Below, one piece after another: positions 48,222 through 58,868 of a stretch of DNA of 64,000 nucleotides. The notes under the pieces were generated by a model. The model was not told the origin of the DNA. It saw nothing but the letters and a program-made list of their open reading frames with translations, and ran no database searches. This stretch comes from Nymphaea colorata (lineage: Eukaryota > Streptophyta > Magnoliopsida > Nymphaeales > Nymphaeaceae). Every line of letters starts with the position of its first letter. Position 1 is the first letter of the stretch. The stretch covers positions 20,520,802-20,584,801 of the forward strand of contig NC_045145.1 of NCBI RefSeq assembly GCF_008831285.2, read 5' to 3'. The position numbers were made by a program, and so were the translations under genes.

Positions 48222-48463
48222 TCTCAAGGTTGAAGAGAGTATTTGGGAAAAAAGAAAAGTGACGACGAGTGAGAGAGAGATAGACAGTTTGGTGTAGGAG
48301 CAGGAAAATGAGTTCTTATTCATACATAATTCGTGTTACATTACAGTAGATTTATATACAATATGCTCTAACAAATACACAGCTGGTGGAATACGGTGGG
48401 AGACAGTTGTGTTACAGCTGTCTTCTAACTGCATTTCGAGCCTTCTAGAATGAGCTCCTAACA
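48222..48463 (-). repeat. 3' LTR of copia element A (242 bp)
   Basis: On the plus strand it runs from TCTCAAGGTTGAAGAG to GAGCTCCTAACA. The terminal TG expected on the inner side of the pair is mutated (TC) at the distal end. It is shorter than its partner because it lacks the insertion seen there near 52865-52890. Confidence 0.92.
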
Positions 48464-48479
48464 TTCTCCCCCTCAAGTT
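48464..48479 (-). other. polypurine tract of element A
   Basis: The minus strand reads AACTTGAGGGGGAGAA directly before the 3' LTR start TGTTAGGAGC. This is the expected plus-strand priming site. Confidence 0.85.
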
Positions 48480-48745
48480 AGATCTTCTAGATTCTGAAGT
48501 CCTAACTTGCAGTATAACCTGTGGAATATGTCTTTGCATACAACCTTGGTTAGAATATCAGCTAATTGGTCCTTTGAATTAACATGTTGTGTTTTTATAA
48601 CTCCAGACTGAATTTTTTTTCTTAGAAAATGACAGTCAACTTCGATGTGTTTCGTTCTCTCGTGAAACACAAGATTATTTTCAAAGTAAATTGCAGCCTT
48701 ACTATCACAAAAGAGACTCATTGGCTGATCCACTTTTATTTTCAT
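48473..48745 (-). pseudogene. copia RNase H end (element A)
   Basis: The frame ends with SLFCDSKAAIYFENN, HERTKHIEVDCHFLR and KDQLADILTK, the conserved C-terminal half of copia RNase H. The upstream half lies at about 48750-48960 in another frame ([18 protein letters not shown] words). The frame is broken by shifts between the two. Confidence 0.85.
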
Positions 48746-48922
48746 GTCTTGCAGTAAGTATTTTATTCATAACAGTTCGCAGACAGTGAGTGTCATAGCT
48801 CGGTATTCAACTCTCTGCACTTGATCTAGCAACAACTGTTTGTTTCTTACTTCTCCAAGAAACTAGATTGTCACCAACGAAGCAACAGTAGCCAATGGTT
48901 GATCTCCTATCATTCTGATTTC

Positions 48923-49760
48923 CTACCCAATCAACGTCTGCATATCCATGTATCTGCAGGTGATTATTTCTTTTGAACATGATACTCTTGTCACTTGTCT
49001 TTTAAGATATCTGAGCACACGATAAGCTACTTCTACATGTGGTTTCTTGGGGCTATGCATAAACTGACTTAGCAAATTTACTGAATAAGTAATGTCTGGT
49101 CTAGTAGCTGTTAAATATAACAATTTGCCTACTAATTTCTGATAGCCTCTTGCTTGACTCTCCTTCTTCATGCAGCAGTTTCAGATTTACTTCCATTTGA
49201 GTATCAGCTTCTCTACATTCTGCCATTCTTGTTTCATGCAGCAAATCTGTGACATATCTTTTTTGACATATGAATATCCCTTCTACTTTATGTGTTACCA
49301 TGCCAATGAAGTAATGTAGTATTCCTAGGTCGTTAATCTCAAAGCATTTCCTCAAAATGGTTTTGGTTTTCTCAATAAAGCTCTGATCTTCTCCAATTAA
49401 TATTATATTATCTACATAAACTGCAGCAATAACTGTTCCTTTGTTAGTTGTGGCTATGAATATAGAATGATCAACACTACTCATTCTATGTCCACCTTCA
49501 ACCATTTTTTAACTTAATTTTTCATATCATGCTCTAGGTGACTGTTTGAGCGCGTATAGTGATTTCTTTAATTTGCACACCTGTGGTTGAGTACCATGTT
49601 GTGTACGTAGTCCTTGAGGTAATTCCATATAGATCTCTTCATCTAGGTCTTCGTGAAGAAAAGCATTCTTCACATCAAGTTGGAACATTGTCCAATTCTT
49701 CACTGCAACAACTCAAAGCAATGTTCGTAGTGAACTCATCTTTGCAACAGGGACAAAGGT
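48923..49760 (-). pseudogene. copia reverse transcriptase (element A)
   Basis: Segments recognisable in order are a [18 protein letters not shown]-type palm entry (about 49690-49630), [30 protein letters not shown] (catalytic YVDD with the last Asp changed to Asn), DLGILHYFIGM, and [20 protein letters not shown] then LRYLK. Stops and frameshifts interrupt the polyprotein. Confidence 0.88.
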
Positions 49761-50348
49761 CTCATGATAATCAATACCTTGTTCTTATGTAAAACCCTTA
49801 GCTACAAGTCTTCCTTGTAGAACTCCACTTGTCCACTACTGTTATATTTGATTTTATATGTCCATTTGCAGCCCACTAATTTTTTGTTGGGATGTCTATC
49901 AAGTAGCTCTCAGGTCTGGTTTTTCTTCAGGGCTACGAACTCCTTGGTCATTGCCTTCCTCCATTTCTCTTCAGTGCTAGCTTGTTCATATGTATATGGT
50001 TCTCTTTCAAGACAAATATTTGTGTTAACTTTGTCATTTTTCTGAACATAATATGTACAGTAGTCATCATATCTGGCTGGTCTTCTTCATATGCGACCAC
50101 TCCTTCTACTTTGAACATTTTTAGTCACATCATTTTCTGCCTCTTCATCAACCAGATTATAACTAGACGTTATGGCAGTAGGTTCCATAATAGTAACATT
50201 TGGATCATCATTTTCATTCACCATAGGAAGTGGTATAACTATGCCAGACATAGGATTCTCCTCCTTGCTGAAAGCATCCGGTACAGTTTTAGTATAGAAA
50301 GTGTGTTCTCTATGAATTTAACACCCCTTGATATATACATTTTGTTTC

Positions 50349-50760
50349 TTATAAGGTCATAGTATTTATATTTTTTCTTGTTAAACGAGTACCTAGAAAC
50401 ACACATTTAGCAGCTCTTTTTTCCAGTATGTTTCTTGCACTCTCTTGTAAGTGAACATAACAGATACAACCAAAGATTCTTAAGTGTTGTAAAGATGTGG
50501 GTCTGCCATTTAAAATTTCTAGTGGGCTCTTATCATCCAGTTTGTAGCTCGAAGTTTTATTTATAACATGGCTGGCACATGCCACAGCTTCACACCAGAA
50601 CTGTGGTGGGACATTCATGTAGAACATTAGGGACCTAGCAAAGTTTCACAGTTGTCTGTTTCTTCTTTCACTCACCTCATTCTGTTGGGGCGTTCCTCTA
50701 CAGGTAGTTTGATATAGAATCCCTTGTTTGCCTGAAAAATCTTCAAATTCAGTATTAATA
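50349..50760 (-). pseudogene. copia integrase C-terminal part (element A)
   Basis: The frame at 50627-50349 carries PPQFWCEAVACASHVINKTS, LRIFGCICYVHLQES and KCVFLGT. It is preceded by a region with GTPQQNEV.ERRN, the usual link to the integrase core. A stop separates it from the core. Confidence 0.85.
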
Positions 50761-50762
50761 TA

Positions 50763-51698
50763 TTATCCTCCATTGTCTGATCTTAAGGTCTCAATTCTTT
50801 TATTGTACTGAGTGACTATGTATTGGAAAAATTGCTTAAACTTAAGAACTACAACACTTTTCCTTTTCAAAAAATAAATCCAGTTGGTTCTAGATTTGTC
50901 ATCTATGAAGGTAACAAAGTATTTATATCTAATTTTTCCAGTTATCGGGGCTGGTCCCCTTACGTCGGTATGTATCAAGTCAAAGCATGATTCAGCAATA
51001 TATTTTAAATTAGTAAAAGGCAACCTGGTCATCTTTGCCAAGGCACATACCTCACAATCATCTACTAGAAATCTAGAACCTGGAAACATAGTCAACAGAA
51101 CTTTATTTGAAGGATGACCTACCCTGCAGTGCCATATTTGAGCATCTCTTGCAATCTTTATTGCAGTGAATACTCTGGGTTTGTACTCTTGTATCAGGTA
51201 GTACAAACTGTGTGCTTCTTTACCTTCACCAAGCTTCGTCTGATTCTTGTTGTCTACTAGTATCACCTTTTTTTCAACGAAAAATATGTAGCAATTCAGA
51301 TCATTACTCAGTTTGCTAATAGATATCAAATTTATTTCACACTTGGGTACATACAATACATCATGCAATGTGATATATTGATTTATGGAAACAGAGCTAT
51401 ACCCTATTGCAGATGTAATATATCCCTCAGCTAGTTTAACTGATATTTGTTTATCATGCTTGACATCTTGTAGCAATTCTAAACAAGTAGTCATATGATC
51501 TGTAGTTCCACTATCCATTATCCACTCTGAGCTATTGGAACGAGCCAAGAAAGAACAAGGCAGCAAGTTTAACTTTTTACCTTTTTCTGTTTCCTGTTTG
51601 AGCAGGAGTGTAAGTGTAGCGATATCATCTTCACGTCTAAGTACAGAATTACGATTTGTCTTCTTCCCCTTCCTGGACGTCCGTTTAGGTTCCAGCAA
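50763..51698 (-). pseudogene. copia protease and integrase core (element A)
   Basis: The longest intact piece is 311 codons. WIMDSGTTDHMT is the aspartic protease active site (DSG). DAQIWHCRVGHPSNKVL is the GAG-pre-integrase motif. CEVCALAKMTRLPF supplies the CxxC zinc half, and the DDE core begins with HTDVRGPAP and FIDDKSR and ends at ETLRSDNGG. The frame then stops just before the next catalytic region. It has no isolated function; it is part of the gag-pol polyprotein. Confidence 0.9.
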
Positions 51699-51785
51699 CG
51701 TTATCTGGTGTGGCCTTATTTTTTATAGTAAGTACAGAAAAGAGAACTTCGCCCATGACCGAACCTGGTGTATGCTCTGAAGCTG

Positions 51786-52553
51786 CTACCATCTCTTAGT
51801 GTGGTTTGAGCTCTGTTTTGCAACGAATGCAAGTTTATCAGCAAGTTGATTTTCTTTCTTGAATTCATCATCAATCTTCATAACTTGTCGCCTGGTTTCT
51901 TCTCGTTGCACGATGGAGCATACATTATTGAAAGACGGATGAGAGTAAGACATGAGGATCTGACTTTTCAGATAATCAAACTCTACTCCAAGATTGGCAA
52001 GAAGCTTGAACACCTTATCTTTGTTGGCTCCCTATTCCAACACTTCCATATCAGGGATGAGTGGACGATGCTGAAATAGTTTATCCCACATCGCTTTAAG
52101 AGAGCTGAGGTACACATGAAATTGTTTCTCTCCCTTAGTAAGTCTTGCAATGTCCTGTTGTAGAAGATAAACTCTGGTCAGGTTTTGGCCTTCACTGTAA
52201 ATCTCTGCTAGAGAGTCTCATATTTCTTTGGCCAAATCAAGAAAGAGAAAGCTCTCTGCAATGGCAGGCTCCATTGAGTTTAGCAGTTATGACATTACAA
52301 CTCTGTCATTGGTTTCCCAATCTTCATAACTGGGATTATCTTTCTCTAGTTTATTGATCTTCCCATTGATATACTCGATTTTTTACTTTCCCCACAGATA
52401 TAAGCTAGCAGATTTCGCCCAAACCATGTAATTTCTGCCGTTAAGAGGTGTTGTGGTGATTTTAAGGGCAGGATATGACTCTTTCATGACCGCTTTCACT
52501 ATAGGAATTTGGGGGGATGACGTAGGTGGGTTTTGATTCTCTGATTCCGCCAT
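51786..52553 (-). pseudogene. copia gag (element A)
   Basis: A start at 52553 opens MAESENQNPPTSSPQIP. After LNGRNYMVWAKSASLYLWGK the frame has stops. UBN2-type segments follow (QDIARLTKGEKQFHVYLSSL; FKLLANLGVEFDYLKSQIL; SFNNVCSIVQREETRRQ). A zinc knuckle remnant GHTR..CWNLNGRPGRG lies at about 51690-51740, with its first cysteines degraded. Confidence 0.82.
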
Positions 52554-52706
52554 TGCTACTGGAAAGTTGCAAACCTAGCGCCAGACCAAGGCAGGGGAAG
52601 CTCGTGTTGAGACCACTGGAGAAAATGTGCAACGTCGGGGCGTCAAATTGCTGTAGCAGGCAGAGCAAAGATGCAATCGACACTAATTTGCTTTCTTAGT
52701 GTCGAA

Positions 52707-52718
52707 GCTCTGATACCA
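52707..52718 (-). other. primer-binding site of element A
   Basis: The minus strand reads TGGTATCAGAGC, complementary to the 3' end of initiator methionine tRNA, directly after the 5' LTR end TTGACA. Confidence 0.93.
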
Positions 52719-52991
52719 TGTCAAGGTTGAAGAGAGTATTTGGGGAAAAAGGAAAGTGACAACGAGTGAGAGAGAGATAGACAATTTGGTGTAGGAGCAG
52801 GAAAATGAGTTCTTCTTATTCATACATACTTCATGTTACATTACAGTAGATTTATATACAGTATGCTCATATGACAAAAGTGTATGTATATATAACAAAT
52901 ACACAGCTGGTGGAATACGGTGGGAGACAGTTGTGTTACAAACAACTGTCTTCTAACTGCATTCTGAGCCTTCTAGAATTAGCTCCTAACA
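52719..52991 (-). repeat. 5' LTR of copia element A (273 bp)
   Basis: On the plus strand it runs from TGTCAAGGTTG to GCTCCTAACA, so the LTR has TG..CA ends. Relative to its partner it holds an extra segment around ATATGACAAAAGTGTATG and small insertions (TTC; AAAC). A TATA-like ATTTATATAC lies inside. Confidence 0.93.
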
Positions 52992-52996
52992 AAAAG

Positions 52997-53520
52997 ACCG
53001 TATCTTAAATCTACAAAAGGCTTACCAATGGCAGCCAATTCATCACATATTGACTTAAAACCAGTGATGTATTCAGTGATTGCTTTATCTTGGTTTTGAT
53101 ACGTTTGAAGCTTTTGGATCGAAAGAAGTTCTTTGTCCTTAGACTCTCAAGCAAGCAAAGGCTTCATCGACAGAAGTTTTTAATCCAACGACCAATCCAA
53201 GACCTCTTTAGAGAGAGATCCAGTAAGTCAACCCTTGAGAAGCTAATCTGAATTCTTCCAAGTGACAAAATCTAGATTAAGAGTCCTGCGAGCGGCAGTT
53301 CACTCAATTGAATGGTAGCAGCAGCCATTGGTACTTCCCCATCAATGAAGCCCATTAAATCTTGGCTTTCAATGAGACCAAGAATTTGGGTTACTTTTTT
53401 CATGTGAGTTTCAGAGAAACAAAATTTGCAACATTCACTATTTAAGGATAAGGGTACTTAGCTGCAGACGCAAAAGAAAAACAAGCTCTAGATGCCATGG
53501 TGGAGAGGATCAAAAACTGA
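52997..53520 (-). pseudogene. copia gag N-terminal part (element B)
   Basis: The minus strand gives IQKLQTYQNQDKAITEYITG then SICDELAAIGKP, a UBN2-type gag segment. It is interrupted at 52997 by the target duplication of element A, and the gag then resumes at 48221. Stops and frameshifts are present. It is preceded by the primer site at 53537-53548. Confidence 0.75.
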
Positions 53521-53536
53521 TTTCCTTACAGATGTT

Positions 53537-53548
53537 GCTCTGATACCA
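53537..53548 (-). other. primer-binding site of element B
   Basis: The minus strand reads TGGTATCAGAGC, preceded by CATTTTTTCA. The 5' LTR of element B therefore begins at 53549 on the plus strand and extends rightward. Its outer end could not be set because the partner LTR is missing. Confidence 0.85.
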
Positions 53549-53830
53549 TGAAAAAATGACAGGAAAACTGATTTTAACGTGGTTCAGACCTTTGCATCCT
53601 ACATCTATGAGAGCTCACACACCAAAAAATTCTAAGTGTGCTTATTTACATTATGATCTCATTTCATATATGAATTTGTGAAGGAGAAAAGTTACTAAAA
53701 CAATTTTGCATGGGGGAGAATAATTTCTCATTCACACATGGAGTGAAGTGGCTTTGGATAACTACCTTGGAAACATTATTTTGATTTTCAAATAAATTTC
53801 TAATTTGGTGTGCCTGCCCTCAATTCATGT
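53549..53830 (-). repeat. 5' LTR of copia element B, outer limit unknown
   Basis: Sequence next to the primer site starts TGAAAAAATGACAGG, consistent with a TG end. The rightward limit given is nominal. Confidence 0.45.
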
Positions 53831-53961
53831 TATCTTGACCAACTGTAGAAAACTGATTGCCATTGTTATCTCTATCATCATTATCAGCTGCCATCATATC
53901 ACCTTTTGTTTTGTGTTGATCACCAATGCTCTCATGAATTTTGTTCTCACCATTATCGCTA

Positions 53962-53976
53962 ACAATATATATATAT

Positions 53977-54008
<32 letters not shown>

Positions 54009-54009
54009 T
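53962..54009. repeat. (AT)n microsatellite with GT interruptions
   Basis: An AT run interrupted by GTATATGTAT. Confidence 0.9.
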
Positions 54010-56630
54010 AGTGCCTTACATATATAAGTATCTCTAAAGGAGTGCCCCTCCAACCAAACTTTCTAACTCTATCACTAGATTGGATGTACGAGGAAGGGGG
54101 AGCTACAGATCTAATAGATTGGATTTGTGAAGGGAAAAAGAAAAGCTCATCAGGGCTGCCCAATGAGTATGATGGAGGGCCCTGATGGGCTATCAGATGG
54201 ACAATTGAATAGTTGCTTCACCATTCAGACTTAATCTTTTCCTCCTTCCCCTCCTCCCCCTCTTGTCTCTTCGTGGTATGCTTCATGAGGATGTGGTCTA
54301 TTTTGAGGCGGATTTGGCCTTGATAGTGCCTGCCATTTTGTCTTCCCTATAGGTGCAGGTTCCTTCCAGCCATGTTCGTGACATTCACACTTTCTTGATC
54401 GATCGTGTGGCGCCTGTGTCCTGGCTTCCTTTGCTGCTCAATTTCGTCCTTTGGCACATCGAGCATCATGCTGGCAACCTCCTTTGTTTGCATGCTTAGC
54501 TTGATAATCTCTTCTTTTCATTTCCAGAGCTTGTTCCATGCATTAATTGTAAGTGTTCTTTGTCATTTTTTCTATTGCTTGTTTCGGTTATTTGCATTGG
54601 CTTTAGTGGCCTCTCTCTCTCTCTCTCTCTCTTCACAAATTTTCGTGCACCAATTTGGTTACTGACGAAAATGTCTTTGGTTAACAAAAAAAGGAACTTT
54701 TCGTAGGGAAACAAAAAAATTAAAAGCCTTAAAAAAACACTTTTTTAAAAATGTTTTCCAAAATATCCCTACTCCCTGCCTTTTTTGTTTTGGCGTATAT
54801 GTGTTACATGCGCCATGCATCGAGCGGTGCACGCAACTCATTCTCCTGGGTTGGTTGGCAGGTTGTGGGCAGAACCCTTACTCAATGGCCAGGACTCCAG
54901 AACAGAGAGGACTTTGGGCCTCTTTTCCAACAGGTAGGTTAATCTTTCACTTACCAAAATGGATAAAGATAAGATTGCATAAAGAGTTTTAGATAACAGA
55001 TAAGGTTGCATCAAAAGACAAGGAGTCCACCAACTACTTGTGGATTCTTCTAGAAAGAAAGAGCAACAAGAGGAATGTTCAGGACACACGTCATCTGATT
55101 ATATGACCTGCTGAGGAAGAGAATGGTTATGTTTTCTACTTTCCATTGCCCAAACACAAGAAGAAAAGGAACCGAGGCAAATTTTCTTGTCTCAGTGGAT
55201 ATCTTTTCCTGGAAATTAAGTCGTTTAACTTCATGCTGGCAGCAGAACAAGTTAGGTCGTTCTGGGATGCTCAACTCCCATATACCGGATGATTTGAACT
55301 CATCGGAACATAAAATTCAACCCATGAAAGTCAACAGAAATCTGAGATCTCTAATGGGGAATTATATCTATTGCTGGAAAGAGGACGAATATTTAATGCA
55401 TGCAACCTCAATCCATGGATCTAAACTCACATGTCGTCTTCCTTCTCCCTTCTCTCCTTGTTAAGTTCAGATCCATGAATTTTGGCAGATGAAGGGGACC
55501 TTGAATTTGCAGAACAGTGGAATTTAAGGTGGACGGTCCATCAGATCCAGGGAAATCGAAAGCCACCTGAGCAATATGGATCAAGCTGAACAAAAGCAGG
55601 CTATGCATCTAGGCATTGTAACAATACAAGAGCCTTTGATGAAAATGCCGTGGAAGGAAGAATTGGAAAGTGGGTCCAAGGAATGAAAGTCGCCACCTCC
55701 AGAAAGAGGCAATGGCGAGGTCCCACTACCTTGTCGGGCCATCCATGCCTGTCGGCCCCATTTCAGGCTTTGTCCGGCTTCGCTTCTATTTGAAGGAGAA
55801 GGGTCGACAGTGGGGGAGCCACTGCATCGCGGGTTTCGCCTGAAGAAATAGCAGACAATTTTCCGGCCGGCATATATTATTCTCACCATATTACAGCTGA
55901 GGAGGAGAGGACCCACACCACCCGTATGTGTCGGAACGGGACACGAACGATTTTACTATGGGATGAACTCACAGGAGTAACTGCTTTGCTATTTTAAAAG
56001 ATGACCAGGAAAATCGGATGCAGTGCAAAGGCACACATAATTTTTGGCTGAGAATCAACCATATATTTGGGGGGCGTTTTACGTAATATAATTATACAAA
56101 ATTTTAGAACAAACCAATATATATATTAAAAAATTTTATTGGACTGCATGGGCACTTGCCTACTTTTGCCCACATGTATATCCACCCATGATAAACTGTA
56201 TTAAATCTGCCATTTATCTCAAGGGATGCAGTATAGCTGATCAGGTGAGTCTACCCTGTGACTCGGCTCAACTTGTCCTCCTTTATTAAAGATACAAATT
56301 CAATTGTTAAAAATCAAGCAATATTAACGAAATTGATTGAGTTTTCTTAATGTTTTTGTATTTGACATGCTAAATTGCAATAATCATGATCATGACACGT
56401 TAAGAGCACATTGCCATTTCTATTTTCGGTTCTATGAGTCTTATTCTCCTACATCTTATGAAAGCAGAGAAAGATTGGGTACCAAGCGAAAGGTGCATTT
56501 ACCACCTTATCTCATGCACCAAACCAACCATTCCTGGTCTTAAGAGACATGGGGAAGAAGGGTGCTTTCCTCTTCTCCTTCAGGTGGTAATGGTTCTTAA
56601 GTGGTCGTTTGATAATTGTTTCTACCGCAC
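54010..56630. other. intergenic DNA, no gene recognised
   Basis: At about 54715-54845 the order of an AATTAAAAG block, TTTTCCAAAATA, a CTCCCTGCCTTTTTT tract and GTGCACGCAACTCA resembles the 16-17.6 kb tandem units. It may be a distant dispersed copy. A (CT)n run lies at 54611-54631. Other frames are unrecognised. Confidence 0.4.
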
Positions 56631-56639
56631 GCCTCATGA

Positions 56640-57005
56640 CTCCGCCACTTTGTACATTTTATTTCTTGTCAGTTTATTTCTTGTCAATGAACAAAATGGG
56701 CACCTTGACTCCGCCACTTATACATTTTATTTCTTGTCAGTTTATTTCTTGTCAATGAACAACATGGCAACCTTTTGATAGTTCGTAATCCTCTCAAACA
56801 CTCTGAGTCCGCCATTTGTCTGCCGTTTGTGCTTATCTCTTGTTTTGTTTCTTGTCAATGAACAAAATAGGCATCGGCTTTATTTCTTGTCATTGAACAA
56901 AATAGGCATCGGCCAACTTGTGATGACTCTTAATCCAGCCTGCCATTTGTTCTTATCTGTGCTTATCTTATTTCTCTGTAAATGAACAAAACATGCATCG
57001 GCCAA
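56640..57005. repeat. degenerate tandem repeats, TTTCTTGTCAATGAACAAAA units
   Basis: Two near-identical 68-base units (ACATTTTATTTCTTGTCAG at 56654 and 56722) are followed by at least three looser units. The looser ones contain GTCAATGAACAAAATAGGCATCGGC or variants at about 56855, 56890 and 56980. Confidence 0.8.
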
Positions 57006-57009
57006 CTAG

Positions 57010-58868
57010 TGATTTTGTTTGAAATTTCATACGTTAAATTTGGCAGGATTGCTCAGTGAAGAACCGGAAAGCGCCTATTTTGTCTTTCTCTCTTTACAAT
57101 AATGCAATCCAAATGACCCTGCTTTTTGTCTACCTTCGTAGAAATTTCTGTCTCTCTCTCATCGTCTGTTGCATGTTGTTCGTCCCTCTCTCTCTCTCTC
57201 TCTCTCTCTCTGCATGTTGTTGGTTCGGAGCTTCTTGCAGTTCTTAAGGCACATCGCAAATTGATTTTCTGGCTTTTATTTTCGCGTCTGTGCTTTCCTG
57301 GTGTTGTGTTTTCTCATCCAACTTTCTTTTTCAGGTGTTTTCATCCAACTCTCTTGGATGTGCTTTCTTTTAATAAAGTTCTTTTCATCTCTCTCCTTCT
57401 CTCTCTCTCCTTTTACAATAAGGGGATACGAATGACTTCTTTATACCTTCTTAGAAATGTCGCGATAGTCATTGAAAAACAAAGTCGGGGATTGATATTG
57501 AACATTTCAGCACACCTTACGCAACCTGGTGGAAGCAAACTGACAACGCTACAAGGTTGCCCGTGTAAAAAGCTCACTTCGAAGGCACAACAAAACAAAG
57601 AAAATTACTCTTAAGTGGACACCTCTTGAGATCTGCCTAAAGTTACTGCAGTGCCTTGCAATGATCCCAAAGGACACAAGTTGTCAACCAAAAGATTTCT
57701 TTGTATATTCAAGGCCAAATTGAATTTGGTTCCACTTCTATTTCAGTCTTCTGTGTGAAATAAAAAAGTATACGCTTAAATCGAAGAGCAAGATTATCGC
57801 TGCAGAAAATGCAACTGTATCGTCTCAATTATGTTACAACTGGAGACAAAGATAGACCAAACATTGGCGACAATTTTATAAATGAAAATCATAACCATCC
57901 TTGTGTAATGGATTTGTATTATTTAAATAAAACCATTGGCTATGGCCTTTCGTGATGAAGATGCCACTTTCACCATGTAAAGCCTATTATCATTTATTAT
58001 TTAATACTTATTCACCAAAAGGACTGAGTCGGTTGACTCTAAACAAATTTCGACACTAAACTATGCCTTAGCAATTCCCTGTCCACCGTCCAGTGTGAAT
58101 TCAGGAGGATAATACAAAAATGTAAAGCTTAAATCAGTTGCGAAACTCATTGAAGTAAAAAAAAAATAGAAACCATTAATATAAGAAAAAGCGCAATAAT
58201 AATAATAATAAATATTGGGAAGTACAATCCTGTAATTAAAATTCATAAAAAATATGTGTAACAAAAAATGAGTAAGGAAGACAAATGTGTTGTTAAACGA
58301 TAAAGGTCCTCCGTAAGGTTTAGCCATCAAAGTTGACAGATATGGCCTTCGGTGGTGAAGATTTCTCCTCGACCATAGTGCTTATTCTCATTTTAATACC
58401 CCCTCCTCTCATCTACAAACCAAGTAGAATGAGAGGTGCTAGGCAATATGGCGCAGTTGCTTGCACAAGACAACCAAGTTGTAATTTAACAAGGGTCAGA
58501 AAAGCAAAATTTTTCTCTTCCCTGTTACAGAAACTTTATGTTTCAACGTTTTTGCTTTTCTTTTCTGCGCGTTTTCTTCTGTTGTATGTGTTAATTGATG
58601 AAACAGAAACAAGGACGTGCCGTGCCTGACTTTGCCTCAAACTAACAAGATGGTAGTGGTGTATGGGGAGGAAAGGGGAAGGATACTCTAAAGAAGCAAT
58701 AAAATCAAATTTAATCAACTAAATGGGAAAGCAGAGCAGACAGATGAAACCAAAAGAGAGAAGCAGTTCTCACAGAAAATAAAACACAAACTCGATCTTC
58801 CGCCTGAACTACATGAAGTAAAAAAGAAAGGGAGGGGAGTTGGGAGACGACGCAGTGAATGTAACAGC
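57010..58868. other. intergenic DNA and MFT 3' flank
   Basis: A 26-base (CT)n run lies near 57187-57212. A 162-codon plus-strand frame (57126-57614) spans it and looks low-complexity. No gene was recognised. The MFT 3' UTR must lie immediately below 58869. Confidence 0.4.

Larger units (their letters stand above)
48222..52991 (-). mobile_element. inner Ty1/copia retrotransposon A, structurally complete, 4770 bp
   Basis: Both LTRs are present (right, the 5' LTR, 52719-52991; left, the 3' LTR, 48222-48463). They are flanked by a perfect 5-base target duplication AAAAG (48217-48221 and 52992-52996). The primer-binding site TGGTATCAGAGC (52718-52707) abuts the 5' LTR, and a polypurine tract GAGGGGGAGAA abuts the 3' LTR. 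Domain order gag-protease-integrase-RT-RNase H is that of copia. The coding region has in-frame stops and a mutated RT active site, so it looks inactive. LTRs differ at about ten positions by eye plus three indels, so the insertion is fairly recent but not new. Confidence 0.95.
45178..53548 (-). mobile_element. outer Ty1/copia retrotransposon B, decayed, 3'-truncated, split by element A
   Basis: Read right to left it shows the primer site TGGTATCAGAGC (53548-53537), gag (about 53500-52997, continuing at 48221-47750 after the inserted element), GAG-pre-integrase, integrase and reverse transcriptase. It stops near 45200 inside the RT/RNase H region. The 3' part and 3' LTR are missing, replaced by a long (AT)n tract. 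All domains carry stops and frameshifts, so the copy is old and inactive. Gene order gag-IN-RT identifies copia rather than gypsy. Confidence 0.85.

Noticed and set aside
57126-57614. 162-codon plus-strand frame
   Set aside because: Built around a (CT)n run giving Leu/Ser repeats; no domain.
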